A stretch of 64,000 bases of DNA from an uncultured Bacteroidales bacterium (GCA_947302175.1 CAMYVB010000009.1:1-64000), one strand, 5' to 3'. Positions 19,107 to 28,429 are shown, counted from the stretch's first letter. The notes: generated by a model not told the origin, from the letters alone. Made by a program: numbers and translations.

Positions 19107-20534
19107 ATGTTTTTGAAAGGACAACTACGAATGTTACGAACACTTAGAATCGTTTTGGCAGCGCTGTTCTTTATCGGGACGACACTGCTGCTTGCCGGCA
19201 TAGGCGCCGGATGGTGGGGATGGATGGCCAAGGTCCAGTTCATGCCCAGCCTTATGAGGGTCATCGGGAGCGCCACCCTGCTCAACATAGCCATACTGGG
19301 AGGCATCCTGCTGCTCACTTTGGTTCTCGGGCGCATATACTGCTCTGTCATTTGCCCTCTGGGCGTATGGCAGGACATAGTAAACTGGCTTAGCGCCAGA
19401 AGGAAGAAGCATCGCCGCCGCTTCAGTTTCAAGCCTGAAAACAAGTGGCTGCGCTATATTTTCTGGGCCTTCTATGTCGCGGCCCTCGTGTTCGGCGTCC
19501 AGGTCGTTGTGTCCCTGCTTGCACCGTACAGCGCCTGGGGAAGGATAGTGAGCACCGCTCTCAACCCCCTTGGAGCCGGCACTGCGCTGATTATTGTCGC
19601 TGTCGTGACTTTACTTGTCACGGGCGTTCTCGCTTGGGTTGGCGGCAGGACTTACTGCAACACTTTCTGCCCCGTGGGCACGACGCTGAGCTTTTTCTCC
19701 CGTTTTGCCATTTTCCGTCCCAGGATTGACGCCGAGGCTTGCACCGGCTGCCGCATGTGCGAGAAGGGCTGCAGGAGCTCCTGCATCGATATTAAGAATA
19801 AGACTATAGATTACAGCCGCTGCGTGGATTGCTTCGACTGCGTGGATAACTGCAAGTTCGGAGCGATGTCGTTCGGGACAGGAAAGGACAAGCCTCAGGC
19901 TGATTCCAAGGGGCGCCGCGCGTTCCTTGCAGGATCGGCGCTGGCGCTTACCTCGCTGACGCTGAAGGCGCAGGAGCAGAAGCTCGACGGCGGCCTTGCC
20001 CCTATCGTGCCGAAACGCACCCCTGAGCGCACGGAGCGCATAGTGCCCCCCGGAGCCGGGAGCGCCAAGGATTTCCATGCCCGCTGCACGGCCTGCCAGC
20101 TCTGCGTGGACAGCTGCCCCAACGGTGTCCTTCGCCCGAGCACAGACCTTGACCACTTCATGCAGCCTGAAGCTTCGTTCGAAAAGGGCTACTGCCGCCC
20201 CGAGTGCTCAGCCTGCTCGCAGGTCTGCCCCGCCGGCGCCATACTGCCCGTCACCCCCGAGGAGCGCACGCAGATCCACGTCGGCGTCGCCTCGGTCAAT
20301 ACCGAACTCTGCGTTGCCGTGACCGACGGTGTGCAGTGCGGCAACTGCGCCCGCCACTGCCCCGCCGCCGCAATCACTATGGTCAGGCTCAATCCCGAGG
20401 ATGACCTATCACCCCTTGTGCCCGCCGTGCTCGAAGAAAAGTGCATAGGCTGCGGAGCATGCGAATATCTCTGCCCTTCGAGGCCCTTCAGCGCAATTCA
20501 CGTCAACGGTTTGAAAATACACATCAATGGATAG
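19107..20534 (+). CDS. NapH/NapG-like membrane Fe-S protein (fused)
   Basis: A 475-residue protein. The ATG at 19131 (MLRTLRIVLAALFF), preceded by AAAGGA, is an equally likely start. The N-terminal 200 residues have about four membrane helices and two CxxxCP motifs (CSVICPLGVW, CNTFCPVGTT), as in NapH/CcoG-type proteins, followed by ferredoxin motifs CTGCRMCEKGC and CVDCFDCVDNC. At about residues 270-290 an internal twin-arginine-like segment GRRAFLAGSALALTSLTL precedes a NapG-like domain with four more clusters (CTACQLCVDSCP, CRPECSACSQVCP, CGNCARHCP, CIGCGACEYLCP). It probably moves quinol electrons to a periplasmic partner, perhaps the next gene's product, which it overlaps by 8 nt. Confidence 0.85.
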   Translation: MFLKGQLRMLRTLRIVLAALFFIGTTLLLAGIGAGWWGWMAKVQFMPSLMRVIGSATLLNIAILGGILLLTLVLGRIYCSVICPLGVWQDIVNWLSARRKKHRRRFSFKPENKWLRYIFWAFYVAALVFGVQVVVSLLAPYSAWGRIVSTALNPLGAGTALIIVAVVTLLVTGVLAWVGGRTYCNTFCPVGTTLSFFSRFAIFRPRIDAEACTGCRMCEKGCRSSCIDIKNKTIDYSRCVDCFDCVDNCKFGAMSFGTGKDKPQADSKGRRAFLAGSALALTSLTLKAQEQKLDGGLAPIVPKRTPERTERIVPPGAGSAKDFHARCTACQLCVDSCPNGVLRPSTDLDHFMQPEASFEKGYCRPECSACSQVCPAGAILPVTPEERTQIHVGVASVNTELCVAVTDGVQCGNCARHCPAAAITMVRLNPEDDLSPLVPAVLEEKCIGCGACEYLCPSRPFSAIHVNGLKIHING

Positions 20535-21867
20535 GAGAGATTTTATTAAGGCTTCCGCAGCATCGGCGGCGGCAATAGGCCTTGCATCATGCACAGACGG
20601 CCACAAAGAGGGCACCGTTAAGCAGCAGACTGAAATTGAAGGCGAAATGACCTACCGTCCCAACACCGACGGCAGCGACAGCGTGTCGCTTCTAGGCTAC
20701 GGCTGCATGAGATGGAAGATGAAGACTCTCGAGGACGGCAGCCAGGTCGTGGACCAGGACAATGTCAACGAACTTGTGGACTACGCCATCGCCCACGGCG
20801 TCAACTACTTCGACACTTCGCCCGTGTACCTCCAGGGCCAGAGCGAGCAGGCGGCGGCAACAGCCCTCCTGCGCCACCCCCGCGACAGCTACTACATCGC
20901 GACCAAGATGTCCAATTTCTCCAACGCCGGCAAGGAAGCGAGCCTTAGGATGTATCACCGCTCTTTCGAAATCTTCCAGACCGACCACATGGACTACTAC
21001 CTGCTCCACTCGGTGAGCGGAGAGGCGGACTTCAAGAGGCGTTTTTTCGACAACGGCATTCTGGACTTCCTTCTCGAAGAGCGCCGCAAAGGCCGCATAC
21101 GCAACCTTGGCCTGTCGTTCCACGGCCCCGTCGAAGGCTTCGACTACCTCGTGTCCCTCCACGACAAGTACCACTGGGACTTCGTCCAGATACAGATGAA
21201 CTACGTGGACTGGAACCACGCTACCGGCCGCAACGTCAACGCCAGCTACCTCTACTCAGAGCTCGACAAGCGCGGCATTCCCGTAGTCATAATGGAGCCC
21301 CTTCTCGGCGGCCAGCTCGGCAACCTTCCCACACCCGTGGCCAGGCGCCTCAAGGAAATGGAACCCTCGAAAAGCGTCGCATCCTGGGCCTTCCGCTTCT
21401 GCGGCACTTTCCCCCGCGTCATGACCATCCTGAGCGGCATGGTCTATTACGAGCACCTGCATGACAACCTTATGAACCTGAGCGGCCTTAAGCCCCTCAC
21501 CGGGCAGGAGCTCGCCACACTCGAGGAACTGGCCGTCGCCATCAGGCAATTTCCCTTGATCCCCTGCACAAGCTGCAACTACTGCATGCCCTGCCCCTAC
21601 GGCATAGACATACCCGGTATATTCAACCACTACAACGCCGCAGTCAACGACGGAGCCCTGCCCGAAAGCAGCGCCCAGAAAGACTTTAAGCGCCTCAAGC
21701 GAAAATACCTCACCTCATACGACAAAGCCATCGAGTCCGCCCGCCAGGCCGACCATTGCATCTCCTGCCGCCAGTGCATTTCCCACTGCCCGCAGCGCAT
21801 CCGCATACCCGGCGAACTCGCACGCATAGACAATTACATAGAAAAACTTAAGCAAGAAACATTATGA
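20527..21867 (+). CDS. Aldo/keto reductase with C-terminal ferredoxin motifs, exported
   Basis: A 446-residue protein starting MDRRDFIKASAASAAAIGLASC, a twin-arginine signal that also ends in a lipobox-like ASC. The central domain (about 35-330) is an aldo/keto reductase barrel (GYGCMRWKM, NYFDTSPVY, LLHSVSG, GLSFHGPVEGF). The C-terminus carries two cluster motifs, CTSCNYCMPCPYGI and CISCRQCISHCPQ. Tat export fits a cofactor-loaded Fe-S enzyme acting outside the cytoplasm. It overlaps the NapH/NapG-like gene by 8 nt, so the membrane protein likely feeds it electrons (inference). Substrate is unknown. Confidence 0.88.
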   Translation: MDRRDFIKASAASAAAIGLASCTDGHKEGTVKQQTEIEGEMTYRPNTDGSDSVSLLGYGCMRWKMKTLEDGSQVVDQDNVNELVDYAIAHGVNYFDTSPVYLQGQSEQAAATALLRHPRDSYYIATKMSNFSNAGKEASLRMYHRSFEIFQTDHMDYYLLHSVSGEADFKRRFFDNGILDFLLEERRKGRIRNLGLSFHGPVEGFDYLVSLHDKYHWDFVQIQMNYVDWNHATGRNVNASYLYSELDKRGIPVVIMEPLLGGQLGNLPTPVARRLKEMEPSKSVASWAFRFCGTFPRVMTILSGMVYYEHLHDNLMNLSGLKPLTGQELATLEELAVAIRQFPLIPCTSCNYCMPCPYGIDIPGIFNHYNAAVNDGALPESSAQKDFKRLKRKYLTSYDKAIESARQADHCISCRQCISHCPQRIRIPGELARIDNYIEKLKQETL

Positions 21868-23948
21868 AAAAGACCCCGGCAGCGGCCCTGACCCTGCTTT
21901 TTACCCTTTCCTGCACTATGGAAAATCCCCTTCTTACTGAATCCCCCCTGCCTTACGGTGCCCCGCAGTTCGACAAAATACGCACCGAGCACTATATGCC
22001 CGCCTTCGAGCAGGGCATCAAAGAGGCCAAGGCTGAAATCGATGCGATAGCATCCAACCCCGAGCCCCCCACTTTCGAAAACACCATCGAGGCCCTCGAG
22101 CGCTCCGGCAAGACCCTCGACCGCGTGAGCGGCATATTCTACAATCTCCTCGAAGCCGACACCAACGAGGAAATGCAGGCCATCGCCGAGGAAATCTCGC
22201 CCAAGATGACCGAGTACTCAATGTACGTCTCTCTCAACGAGCCCCTCTTCCAAAGGATCAAGGCCGTCTATGAGCAAAGGGAAACGCTCGGTCTCGAACA
22301 GGACCAGCTCAAGCTCCTCTGCGACACCTTCAAGAGTTTCGAAAGGTCGGGCGCCAACCTTTCCCCCGAAGCCAAGGAGGAATACAGCAAGCTCTCCGAG
22401 GAGCTGTCGCTGCTTACTCTCCAATTCGGCAAGAACGTCCTTTCCGCCACCAACGCCTACACCCTCGACATCACAGACGAGGCTCTCATAGCCGAACTCC
22501 CCGGCTTCGTCAAGGAAGCCGCCGCAGAGAACGCCAAGAGCCGCGGCAAGGAAGGCTGGACCTTCGACCTGTCCTACCCCAGCTACTCCGCCTTCATGCA
22601 GTACAGCTCCAACCGCGAGCTCAAGAAGCAGATATACATGGCCTACAACAGCAAGGCCCTAGGCGGTGACTTCGACAACACGGGCATAGTGCGCGACATC
22701 GTCGTCGGCAGGGCCCGCATGGCCAATCTCCTCGGCTATGACACCTACGCCGAATATGTGGCCGAAGACCGCATGGCAAAGACTCCCGAGACCATAGCAC
22801 GCTTCCTCGACGGCCTGCTCAAGCCCTCCCTTCCAAAGGCAAAGGAAGAAGTCGCAGCTCTTCTCGACTACGCCCGCAGCCAGGGTTTTGAAGACTCCGT
22901 CCTGCAGCCCTGGGACTTCAGCTACTGGTCCGAGCAGTACAAGGACGCCCACTACAATCTCGCAGACAGCCTCCTCAAGCCCTATTTCCCGCTTGATAAA
23001 TGCATAGACGCGGTGCTCGGCCTCGCCGGCAATCTCTACGGCCTGCAGTTCACCGAGCGCAAGGACATCCCCGTCTATCATAAGGACGTAAAAGTCTATG
23101 ACGTCACCGACGCTTCCGGCCGCCACATGGCCCTCTTCTATGCAGACTTCTTCCCCCGCGAGAGCAAGAGGGGCGGAGCCTGGATGACCGAATTCCGCGG
23201 CCAGAGCATAGTGGACGGCGTCGAGCAGCGTCCCTTCGTGAGCATAGTGACCAATTTCACCAAACCCACCTCGACGTCTCCTTCGCTTCTCACCCACTAC
23301 GAGCTCACCACTTTCCTGCACGAGTTCGGCCATTCTCTGCACGGCATGCTCGCAGAAGGACGCTACAGCTCCCAGACCGGCACCAACGTAGCCACAGACT
23401 TCGTTGAGCTGCCTTCCCAGATCATGGAGAACTGGGGCTACGAAAAGGAATTCCTTGAGCCCTTCGCTGCTCATTACCAGACCGGTGAGCCCATCCCCGC
23501 CGAATACATAGAGCGCATCGCTGCTGCTAAGAACTATCTTGCCGCATACCTACAGGTACGCCAGCTTCATTTCGGCATACTTGACCAAGCATGGCACACC
23601 CTCAAGGAAGTGCCTCAGCAGGATGTAGAGACTTTCGAGAAGAGCGTCCTTACGCCCATCAGCGTCATGCCTTCCGTGCCCGGCACATGCATCTCCACCT
23701 CCATCACACACCTCTTCTCCGGCGGTTACGGAGCCGGTTACTACTCTTACAAATGGTCGGAAGCCCTCGAGGCCGACGCTTTCAGCTATTTCCAGGAAAC
23801 AGGTCTTCTTGGCGGCGAAGCTGCCGACAGCTTCCGCGAAAACATCCTTTCAAAAGGCAGCACCGAAGACGAGGCCGTGCTCTACCGCCGCTTCCGCGGC
23901 CGTGACCCCGAGCCCGACGCCCTGCTTAAAAAACTTGGCATAATTTAG
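21864..23948 (+). CDS. M3 family metallopeptidase (peptidyl-dipeptidase Dcp-like), lipoprotein
   Basis: A 694-residue zinc peptidase of the thimet oligopeptidase family. HEFGHSLHG (about residues 486-494) is the HExxH-type zinc motif, with the downstream glutamate in FVELPSQIMENW. The N-terminus MKKTPAAALTLLFTLSC is a lipoprotein signal, suggesting attachment to the outer membrane with the domain in the periplasm, where it would trim short peptides. It overlaps the reductase gene by 4 nt and precedes the S41 peptidase by 1 nt, so the unit pairs redox and peptide-degradation genes. Confidence 0.93.
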   Translation: MKKTPAAALTLLFTLSCTMENPLLTESPLPYGAPQFDKIRTEHYMPAFEQGIKEAKAEIDAIASNPEPPTFENTIEALERSGKTLDRVSGIFYNLLEADTNEEMQAIAEEISPKMTEYSMYVSLNEPLFQRIKAVYEQRETLGLEQDQLKLLCDTFKSFERSGANLSPEAKEEYSKLSEELSLLTLQFGKNVLSATNAYTLDITDEALIAELPGFVKEAAAENAKSRGKEGWTFDLSYPSYSAFMQYSSNRELKKQIYMAYNSKALGGDFDNTGIVRDIVVGRARMANLLGYDTYAEYVAEDRMAKTPETIARFLDGLLKPSLPKAKEEVAALLDYARSQGFEDSVLQPWDFSYWSEQYKDAHYNLADSLLKPYFPLDKCIDAVLGLAGNLYGLQFTERKDIPVYHKDVKVYDVTDASGRHMALFYADFFPRESKRGGAWMTEFRGQSIVDGVEQRPFVSIVTNFTKPTSTSPSLLTHYELTTFLHEFGHSLHGMLAEGRYSSQTGTNVATDFVELPSQIMENWGYEKEFLEPFAAHYQTGEPIPAEYIERIAAAKNYLAAYLQVRQLHFGILDQAWHTLKEVPQQDVETFEKSVLTPISVMPSVPGTCISTSITHLFSGGYGAGYYSYKWSEALEADAFSYFQETGLLGGEAADSFRENILSKGSTEDEAVLYRRFRGRDPEPDALLKKLGII

Positions 23949-23949
23949 T

Positions 23950-25452
23950 ATGACACATATCAGAATAAGCCGCATACTCGCGGCTCTTTCGCTGCTACTC
24001 TGCCTCACTTCATGCGAGTGGTTCAAGGGTGGCGATGATGAAAAGGGGCCCAACTACGAGACTTGGAAGTCAGTCGGCTACTTCGGAGCCAATTTGATGA
24101 ACACCTACTACCTCTGGGAGGAAGAAGTGGGCGCCGACATCCAGGAGTGGATGTCCAGGCGCGGCTACGTGGATCCGATAGAGACCGTAGCTGACATACG
24201 CTACAAGGAAAACGGCAAGGACTATGACCGCTGGACCGAGATGTTCAATGACATCGAATCCGTCGAAGACACCTTCCAGGGAGTCAGCACCACCTACGGC
24301 TGCAGCATCGTCCTCAAGATGTGGTCGCAGGATCAGGTAGTCGCCGTAATTACCCTTGTCTACCCCGGCTCCCCTGCAGCAAATGCCGGACTCAAGAGGG
24401 GTGACATTGTTTTCACGGTCGACGGAAAGGCCATGAATACTTCAAACTACTATGATCTTGTCACCTCGCACTTCCTCTACAGCCCTTCGTGCAGGATAGG
24501 CGTAAGCCGGACAGGGTCCGATATCGTAAACGAAGTGTCAATGACTGCCGTTACCATGTATGAAAACCCGGTGGTGCATCACGACGTTTTCGACATCAAC
24601 GGAAAGAAGGTCGGCTATCTCTTCTATTCCAGCTTCACCTTGAGGTCCATACCCGAGCTCATCGAAGTCTTCAGGGGTTTCAAAGCCGAAGGCGTAAAAG
24701 AGCTCATCATAGACCTTAGGTATAACGGCGGCGGCTATGTAACGGCAGAGGAAGTCCTCGCTTCCATGATTGCCCCCGCAAAGAACGTCAGTGCCGGGGA
24801 TATCTTTGAAATATCCACCTACAACGAAACTCTCACGAAGGCGTATATGAAGCAGTATGGCGATGACGCCCTGAACAGCCACTTCACGACCAGCTTCACT
24901 TATGAAGAAGACGGACAGAAGTATTCATACAGCACCGCAGGCCTCAATCTCGGCATTTCTAAGCTCTATGCCATCGTGGACAGCGGCTCGGCGTCAGCTT
25001 CCGAAAGCCTCCTTGTGGGCCTTATGCCCTATATGGACGTTGTCACTATCGGCGGCCGTACCCACGGCAAGTTCTGCTCCGGCATAACATATTCGGCCGA
25101 CGACTGGTACGAAGAGATGAGTGACTATATCCTGTCTTCCATACGCAAGAATGCCCCCCTTGCTTCAGGATGGGGAATGTACATCATGATAGGCAGCTAC
25201 TCCGACTGCAACGGCGACAATCCCTGCCGCCCCAACGGTCTGACTCCCCGCTACGAGGCTGAAGACATCCCTGAGAACGGCCATGCCATAGGCGACCCCT
25301 ATGAGGGCATGCTCCGCCAGGCTCTCACCCTTGCCGGCAAGACCGACTGGGTGCGCCCTGAATCCACAGCCCCTGCCGTGCAGGAACTGCCTGATATGGC
25401 GCTCCAGGTCGAATCTCCCGTCTTCGGTCGCCGCATCATCTCCTTAAAATAA
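23950..25452 (+). CDS. S41 family peptidase with PDZ domain, lipoprotein
   Basis: A 500-residue protein with a lipoprotein signal (LLLCLTSCEW). It has an N-terminal helical region, a PDZ domain (about residues 115-190; PGSPAANAGLKRGDIVFTVDG), and a tail-specific protease domain (ELIIDLRYNGGGYV and DSGSASASESLLVGL, which contains the expected catalytic serine). It would act in the periplasm or at the surface on unfolded proteins or peptides. It starts 1 nt after the M3 peptidase and ends the operon; a nested palindrome follows. Confidence 0.92.
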   Translation: MTHIRISRILAALSLLLCLTSCEWFKGGDDEKGPNYETWKSVGYFGANLMNTYYLWEEEVGADIQEWMSRRGYVDPIETVADIRYKENGKDYDRWTEMFNDIESVEDTFQGVSTTYGCSIVLKMWSQDQVVAVITLVYPGSPAANAGLKRGDIVFTVDGKAMNTSNYYDLVTSHFLYSPSCRIGVSRTGSDIVNEVSMTAVTMYENPVVHHDVFDINGKKVGYLFYSSFTLRSIPELIEVFRGFKAEGVKELIIDLRYNGGGYVTAEEVLASMIAPAKNVSAGDIFEISTYNETLTKAYMKQYGDDALNSHFTTSFTYEEDGQKYSYSTAGLNLGISKLYAIVDSGSASASESLLVGLMPYMDVVTIGGRTHGKFCSGITYSADDWYEEMSDYILSSIRKNAPLASGWGMYIMIGSYSDCNGDNPCRPNGLTPRYEAEDIPENGHAIGDPYEGMLRQALTLAGKTDWVRPESTAPAVQELPDMALQVESPVFGRRIISLK

Positions 25453-25458
25453 ATAAAA

Positions 25459-25546
25459 GCTAAGGCAGGCAGCTTCGGTTCCTGAGCCTGTCGAAGGAAC
25501 CGAAGCTCCCAACAGAACGGTCGCTCAGGAAACTGCCTGCCTTAGC
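25459..25546. repeat. Nested palindrome between convergent genes (REP-like; possible terminator)
   Basis: An outer 14-nt inverted repeat, GCTAAGGCAGGCAG at 25459-25472 and CTGCCTGCCTTAGC at 25533-25546, encloses an inner 12-nt pair, AGCTTCGGTTCC at 25471-25482 and GGAACCGAAGCT at 25496-25507. The inner loop contains the TGAGCCTGTCGAAGG core shared with the 18.9 kb cluster. It lies between the convergent S41 and nrdG genes and could stop transcripts both ways, but there is no T-tract. Confidence 0.8.
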
Positions 25547-25565
25547 GTAAAACATAGCCAAGTGG

Positions 25566-26081
25566 TTATCGGGGGCGGACGAGAGGGACGGTGCCGGGGA
25601 TGATGTCTTCCTCCTCGGGGGTAAGGTGTATTATGCGCTGATTGGGAGAGCCGCGGAAAAGAAGGGTCGTATCGCGCTGCTCAAGGATGAACGGACCGTC
25701 CACCAGGACGTCGATCCAAGGCAGCATCTGGGCAAGATGCTCGTCCGCAAGGATCTCCTCATAGGTAAACCCCGTCCAGCACCAAATAGTCTTATTAGTC
25801 TCCTCCTTAATCCTGCGGGCAAGCTCCGTAAAGGCATCGACCTGATAGAAAGGATCTCCGCCGGAAAATGAAACATTGCTGAACTCGTCGGACTTGATTA
25901 GATCAAGAAGATCGTCCACGCTCACCCAGTGGCCGTTTTTCATGTCCCACGACTGGGGATTATGACAGCCGGGGCATTTGTGGTAGCAACCCGCACAGTA
26001 TATAGAAGTGCGCAGACCGGGGCCGTCGGCCATGGTCTGCTCAATCACTTCCATTATACATATCTTGTCCTTCTCCCTCAT
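25566..26081 (-). CDS. nrdG: Anaerobic ribonucleotide reductase activating protein NrdG
   Basis: I use the ATG at 26081 (MREKDKICIMEVIEQT), giving 171 residues, the normal NrdG length; the longer track ORF runs back through nrdD in another frame. A radical-SAM enzyme: the cluster motif is CYHKCPGC in YCAGCYHKCPGCHNPQSW, and VSFSGGDPFYQ is the SAM-binding GGE-type motif. It makes the glycyl radical on NrdD. It begins 26 nt after the nrdD stop, in the classic nrdD-nrdG order. Confidence 0.95.
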   Translation of the reverse strand: MREKDKICIMEVIEQTMADGPGLRTSIYCAGCYHKCPGCHNPQSWDMKNGHWVSVDDLLDLIKSDEFSNVSFSGGDPFYQVDAFTELARRIKEETNKTIWCWTGFTYEEILADEHLAQMLPWIDVLVDGPFILEQRDTTLLFRGSPNQRIIHLTPEEEDIIPGTVPLVRPR

Positions 26082-26107
26082 AGCGGAGCAGGCAGGGGGT
26101 ATGGAGA

Positions 26108-28315
26108 CTATTTGTGGATGACGCGGTCCTTCAGCTCGGCGAGCTTGCCGCTGTTCCAGCGGTTGGTGGTGCCGACGAGGTAGCCGGTGATGCGCTGGAG
26201 GGTGTCGATGTTGTGACCGTGGCAGTGAGGGCACTCCTCGAGACCTTCGGTGGCATCTTCGTAGCCGCAATCGAGGCAGCGGTTGCGGTTGTGGTTCACG
26301 CTGCCGTAGCCGATGTCGTACTTGTCCATGAGGTCGACTATGGACATTATGGCTTCGGGATTGTGCGTTGCGTCACCGTCGATTTCGACATAGAAGATAT
26401 GACCGGCGTTCTCGTACTTGTGATAAGGGCCTTCGATCTCGGCCTTGTGCTGGGGAGTGCACTTGTAGTAGACGGGGACGTGGGTGGAGTTGGTGTAGTA
26501 GTCCTTGTCGGTGACTCCGGGGATGATGCCGTATTTCTTGCGGTCCATCTTGGTGAATCGGCCGGCAAGGCCTTCGGCAGGAGTTGCGAAGAAGCTGAAA
26601 TTGTGCTGGTAGCTCTCGGAGAAGCCGTTGACCCTCTCTGCCATGTGGGCAATGATCCTCAGGCCGAGCTCCTGGGCTTCGTCGCTCTCTCCGTGATGTT
26701 TGCCTATGAGGGCTATGAGGGTCTCGGCTAGGCCTATGAAGCCTATTGCGAGGGTGCCCTGGTTCATCACCTTGTCTATGGTGTCGCAATCCTCGAGCTC
26801 GTCGCTGCCCAGCCACAAGCCGCTCATGAGCAGAGGGAACTGCTTCTTGAGGGCGGTGCGCTGGAAATTGTAGCGCTCATTGAGCTGCTTGGCTGCAATG
26901 TCGAGAGCCCAGTCCACCTTTTCCATGAAGGCGGCGATTCTCTCCTCCTTATTCTGGATGTGGCGGCACTCTATGGCGATGCGGACTATGTTCACGGTGG
27001 TGAAACTAAGGTTGCCGCGGCCTATGCTGGTCTTGGGGCCGAACATGTTGCCATACACCCTGGTGCGGCAGCCCATAGTGGCGACCTCGTGCTCGAAACG
27101 ACGGGGATCGTCCTCCTTCCAGGCGTCATCCTGGTTGTAGCTTGCGTCCAGATTGAGGAAGTTGGGGAAGAAACGACGGGCCGAAACCTTGCAGGCGAAT
27201 TTATAGAGGTCGTAGTTGGGGTCGGTGGGAAGATAGCTCACTCCCCTCTTCTTTTTCCATATCTGGATGGGGAAGATGGCAGTGCTGCCGTTGCCGACGC
27301 CTTCATAAGTGGTGTTGAGGATCTCGCGGATTATGCAGCGGCCTTCGGCGCTGGTGTCCGTGCCGTAGTTGATGGAGCTGAAGACCACCTGGTTGCCACC
27401 GCGGGAGTGGATGGTGTTCATGTTGTGGACAAACGCCTCCATGGACTGGTGGACGCGGCCGACGGTCTGGTTGACAGCCTGCTGGACGGCGCGCTCGTCG
27501 CCGAGAAGGCCCGTGAGGTCGCGGCGGAGGTAATCGCGTACGGGAACGTCGTAAAGGTGGGAGTAGGAACGGTTGTCGTAGGACTCGAGTTTCTGAAGCT
27601 CCTCCTTGAAGGTGTAGCGCACGTAAGGGGCGAGATAGTAGTCGAAGGCGGGGATGGCCTGGCCGCCGTGCATCTCGTTCTGGACAGTCTCCATGGAGAT
27701 GCAGGCCAGGACTGCGGCAGTCTCTATCCTCTTGGCGGGACGGGACTCGCCGTGACCGGCCTTCAGGCCGTTCTGGAGTATCTTGTCAAGAGGGTGCTGG
27801 ATACAGGTCAGGGACTTGGTGGGATAGTAATCCTTGTCGTGGATATGGATGTAGCCGTCCTGAACTGCGGCCTTGACGTCTTCGGAGAGCAGGCAGGCGT
27901 CGACATAGGCCTTGGTGCTCTCGGAAGCGAACTTCATCATCATGCCGGCAGGGGTGTCGGTATTCATGTTGGCGTTCTCACGGGTGACGTCTGTGGCCTG
28001 GGCGTCGATAATCTCCTGGAAGATCTCGTTGCTCTTTGCGTTGCGGGCGAGGCTGCGCTGGTTGCGGTAGGCGATGTATTTCTTTGCCGTCTCCTTGCGG
28101 GGCGAATTCATGAGCTCCATTTCTACGCAGTCCTGGATTTCCTCCACGCTCATCTCCTCTTTTTCGGCCTTGGAGATCTTGTCTGCTATCTGGGCGGCAA
28201 GTATGATGTCCTCACCCTGCTCGGAAGCCGCCATGGCTTTCAGGATGGCATCAACAATCTTCTGGATATTGAAATCGACGACACGTCCGTCGCGTTTTAC
28301 GACTCTCTTAATCAT
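26108..28315 (-). CDS. nrdD: Anaerobic ribonucleoside-triphosphate reductase NrdD
   Basis: The start at 28315 (MIKRVVKRDGRVVDFNIQKI) opens directly into the ATP-cone domain; the 22-codon track extension is AT-rich leader sequence containing the promoter box. The 735-residue enzyme has an ATP-cone (1-95), the catalytic barrel, a C-terminal zinc site (CLDCGYEDATEGLEECPHCHG) and the glycyl-radical loop near the end (RITGYLVGTTNRWNSGKLAELKDRV). It reduces NTPs to dNTPs without oxygen, which supports an anaerobic lifestyle. Upstream lie a TACCTTTG box and an inverted repeat. Confidence 0.96.
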   Translation of the reverse strand: MIKRVVKRDGRVVDFNIQKIVDAILKAMAASEQGEDIILAAQIADKISKAEKEEMSVEEIQDCVEMELMNSPRKETAKKYIAYRNQRSLARNAKSNEIFQEIIDAQATDVTRENANMNTDTPAGMMMKFASESTKAYVDACLLSEDVKAAVQDGYIHIHDKDYYPTKSLTCIQHPLDKILQNGLKAGHGESRPAKRIETAAVLACISMETVQNEMHGGQAIPAFDYYLAPYVRYTFKEELQKLESYDNRSYSHLYDVPVRDYLRRDLTGLLGDERAVQQAVNQTVGRVHQSMEAFVHNMNTIHSRGGNQVVFSSINYGTDTSAEGRCIIREILNTTYEGVGNGSTAIFPIQIWKKKRGVSYLPTDPNYDLYKFACKVSARRFFPNFLNLDASYNQDDAWKEDDPRRFEHEVATMGCRTRVYGNMFGPKTSIGRGNLSFTTVNIVRIAIECRHIQNKEERIAAFMEKVDWALDIAAKQLNERYNFQRTALKKQFPLLMSGLWLGSDELEDCDTIDKVMNQGTLAIGFIGLAETLIALIGKHHGESDEAQELGLRIIAHMAERVNGFSESYQHNFSFFATPAEGLAGRFTKMDRKKYGIIPGVTDKDYYTNSTHVPVYYKCTPQHKAEIEGPYHKYENAGHIFYVEIDGDATHNPEAIMSIVDLMDKYDIGYGSVNHNRNRCLDCGYEDATEGLEECPHCHGHNIDTLQRITGYLVGTTNRWNSGKLAELKDRVIHK

Positions 28316-28357
28316 ATCAGTGTTGGTTTGGTTTATTTCCCGAAGGGGAAGCTGAAA

Positions 28358-28365
28358 CAAAGGTA
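28358..28365 (-). promoter_or_regulatory. Bacteroidetes -7 box for nrdD-nrdG
   Basis: On the minus strand it reads TACCTTTG, a perfect TAnnTTTG, 42 nt upstream of the nrdD ATG. The expected leader contains a small hairpin, TTCCC-CTTC-GGGAA. Confidence 0.65.
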
Positions 28366-28406
28366 AGATATAAATCCACAAGTTCAGCCGAATCCCTCAA
28401 GAAAAG

Positions 28407-28429
28407 TTATCAACAGACCCCGTTGATAA
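28407..28429. promoter_or_regulatory. Inverted repeat upstream of nrdD (possible operator or DnaA-box-like pair)
   Basis: TTATCAAC, 7 nt, then GTTGATAA: an exact 8-nt inverted repeat located about 42 nt upstream of the nrdD -7 box. TTATCAACA differs by one base from the DnaA consensus TTATCCACA. It is a plausible regulator site for the nrd operon; no protein can be assigned. Confidence 0.4.

Noticed and set aside
18263-19124. ORFs over the repeat cluster (18263-19066, 18885-19124, 18934-19116) with VEGLVEGL or QAL-type products.
   Set aside because: Translated tandem repeats; typical annotation artefacts.
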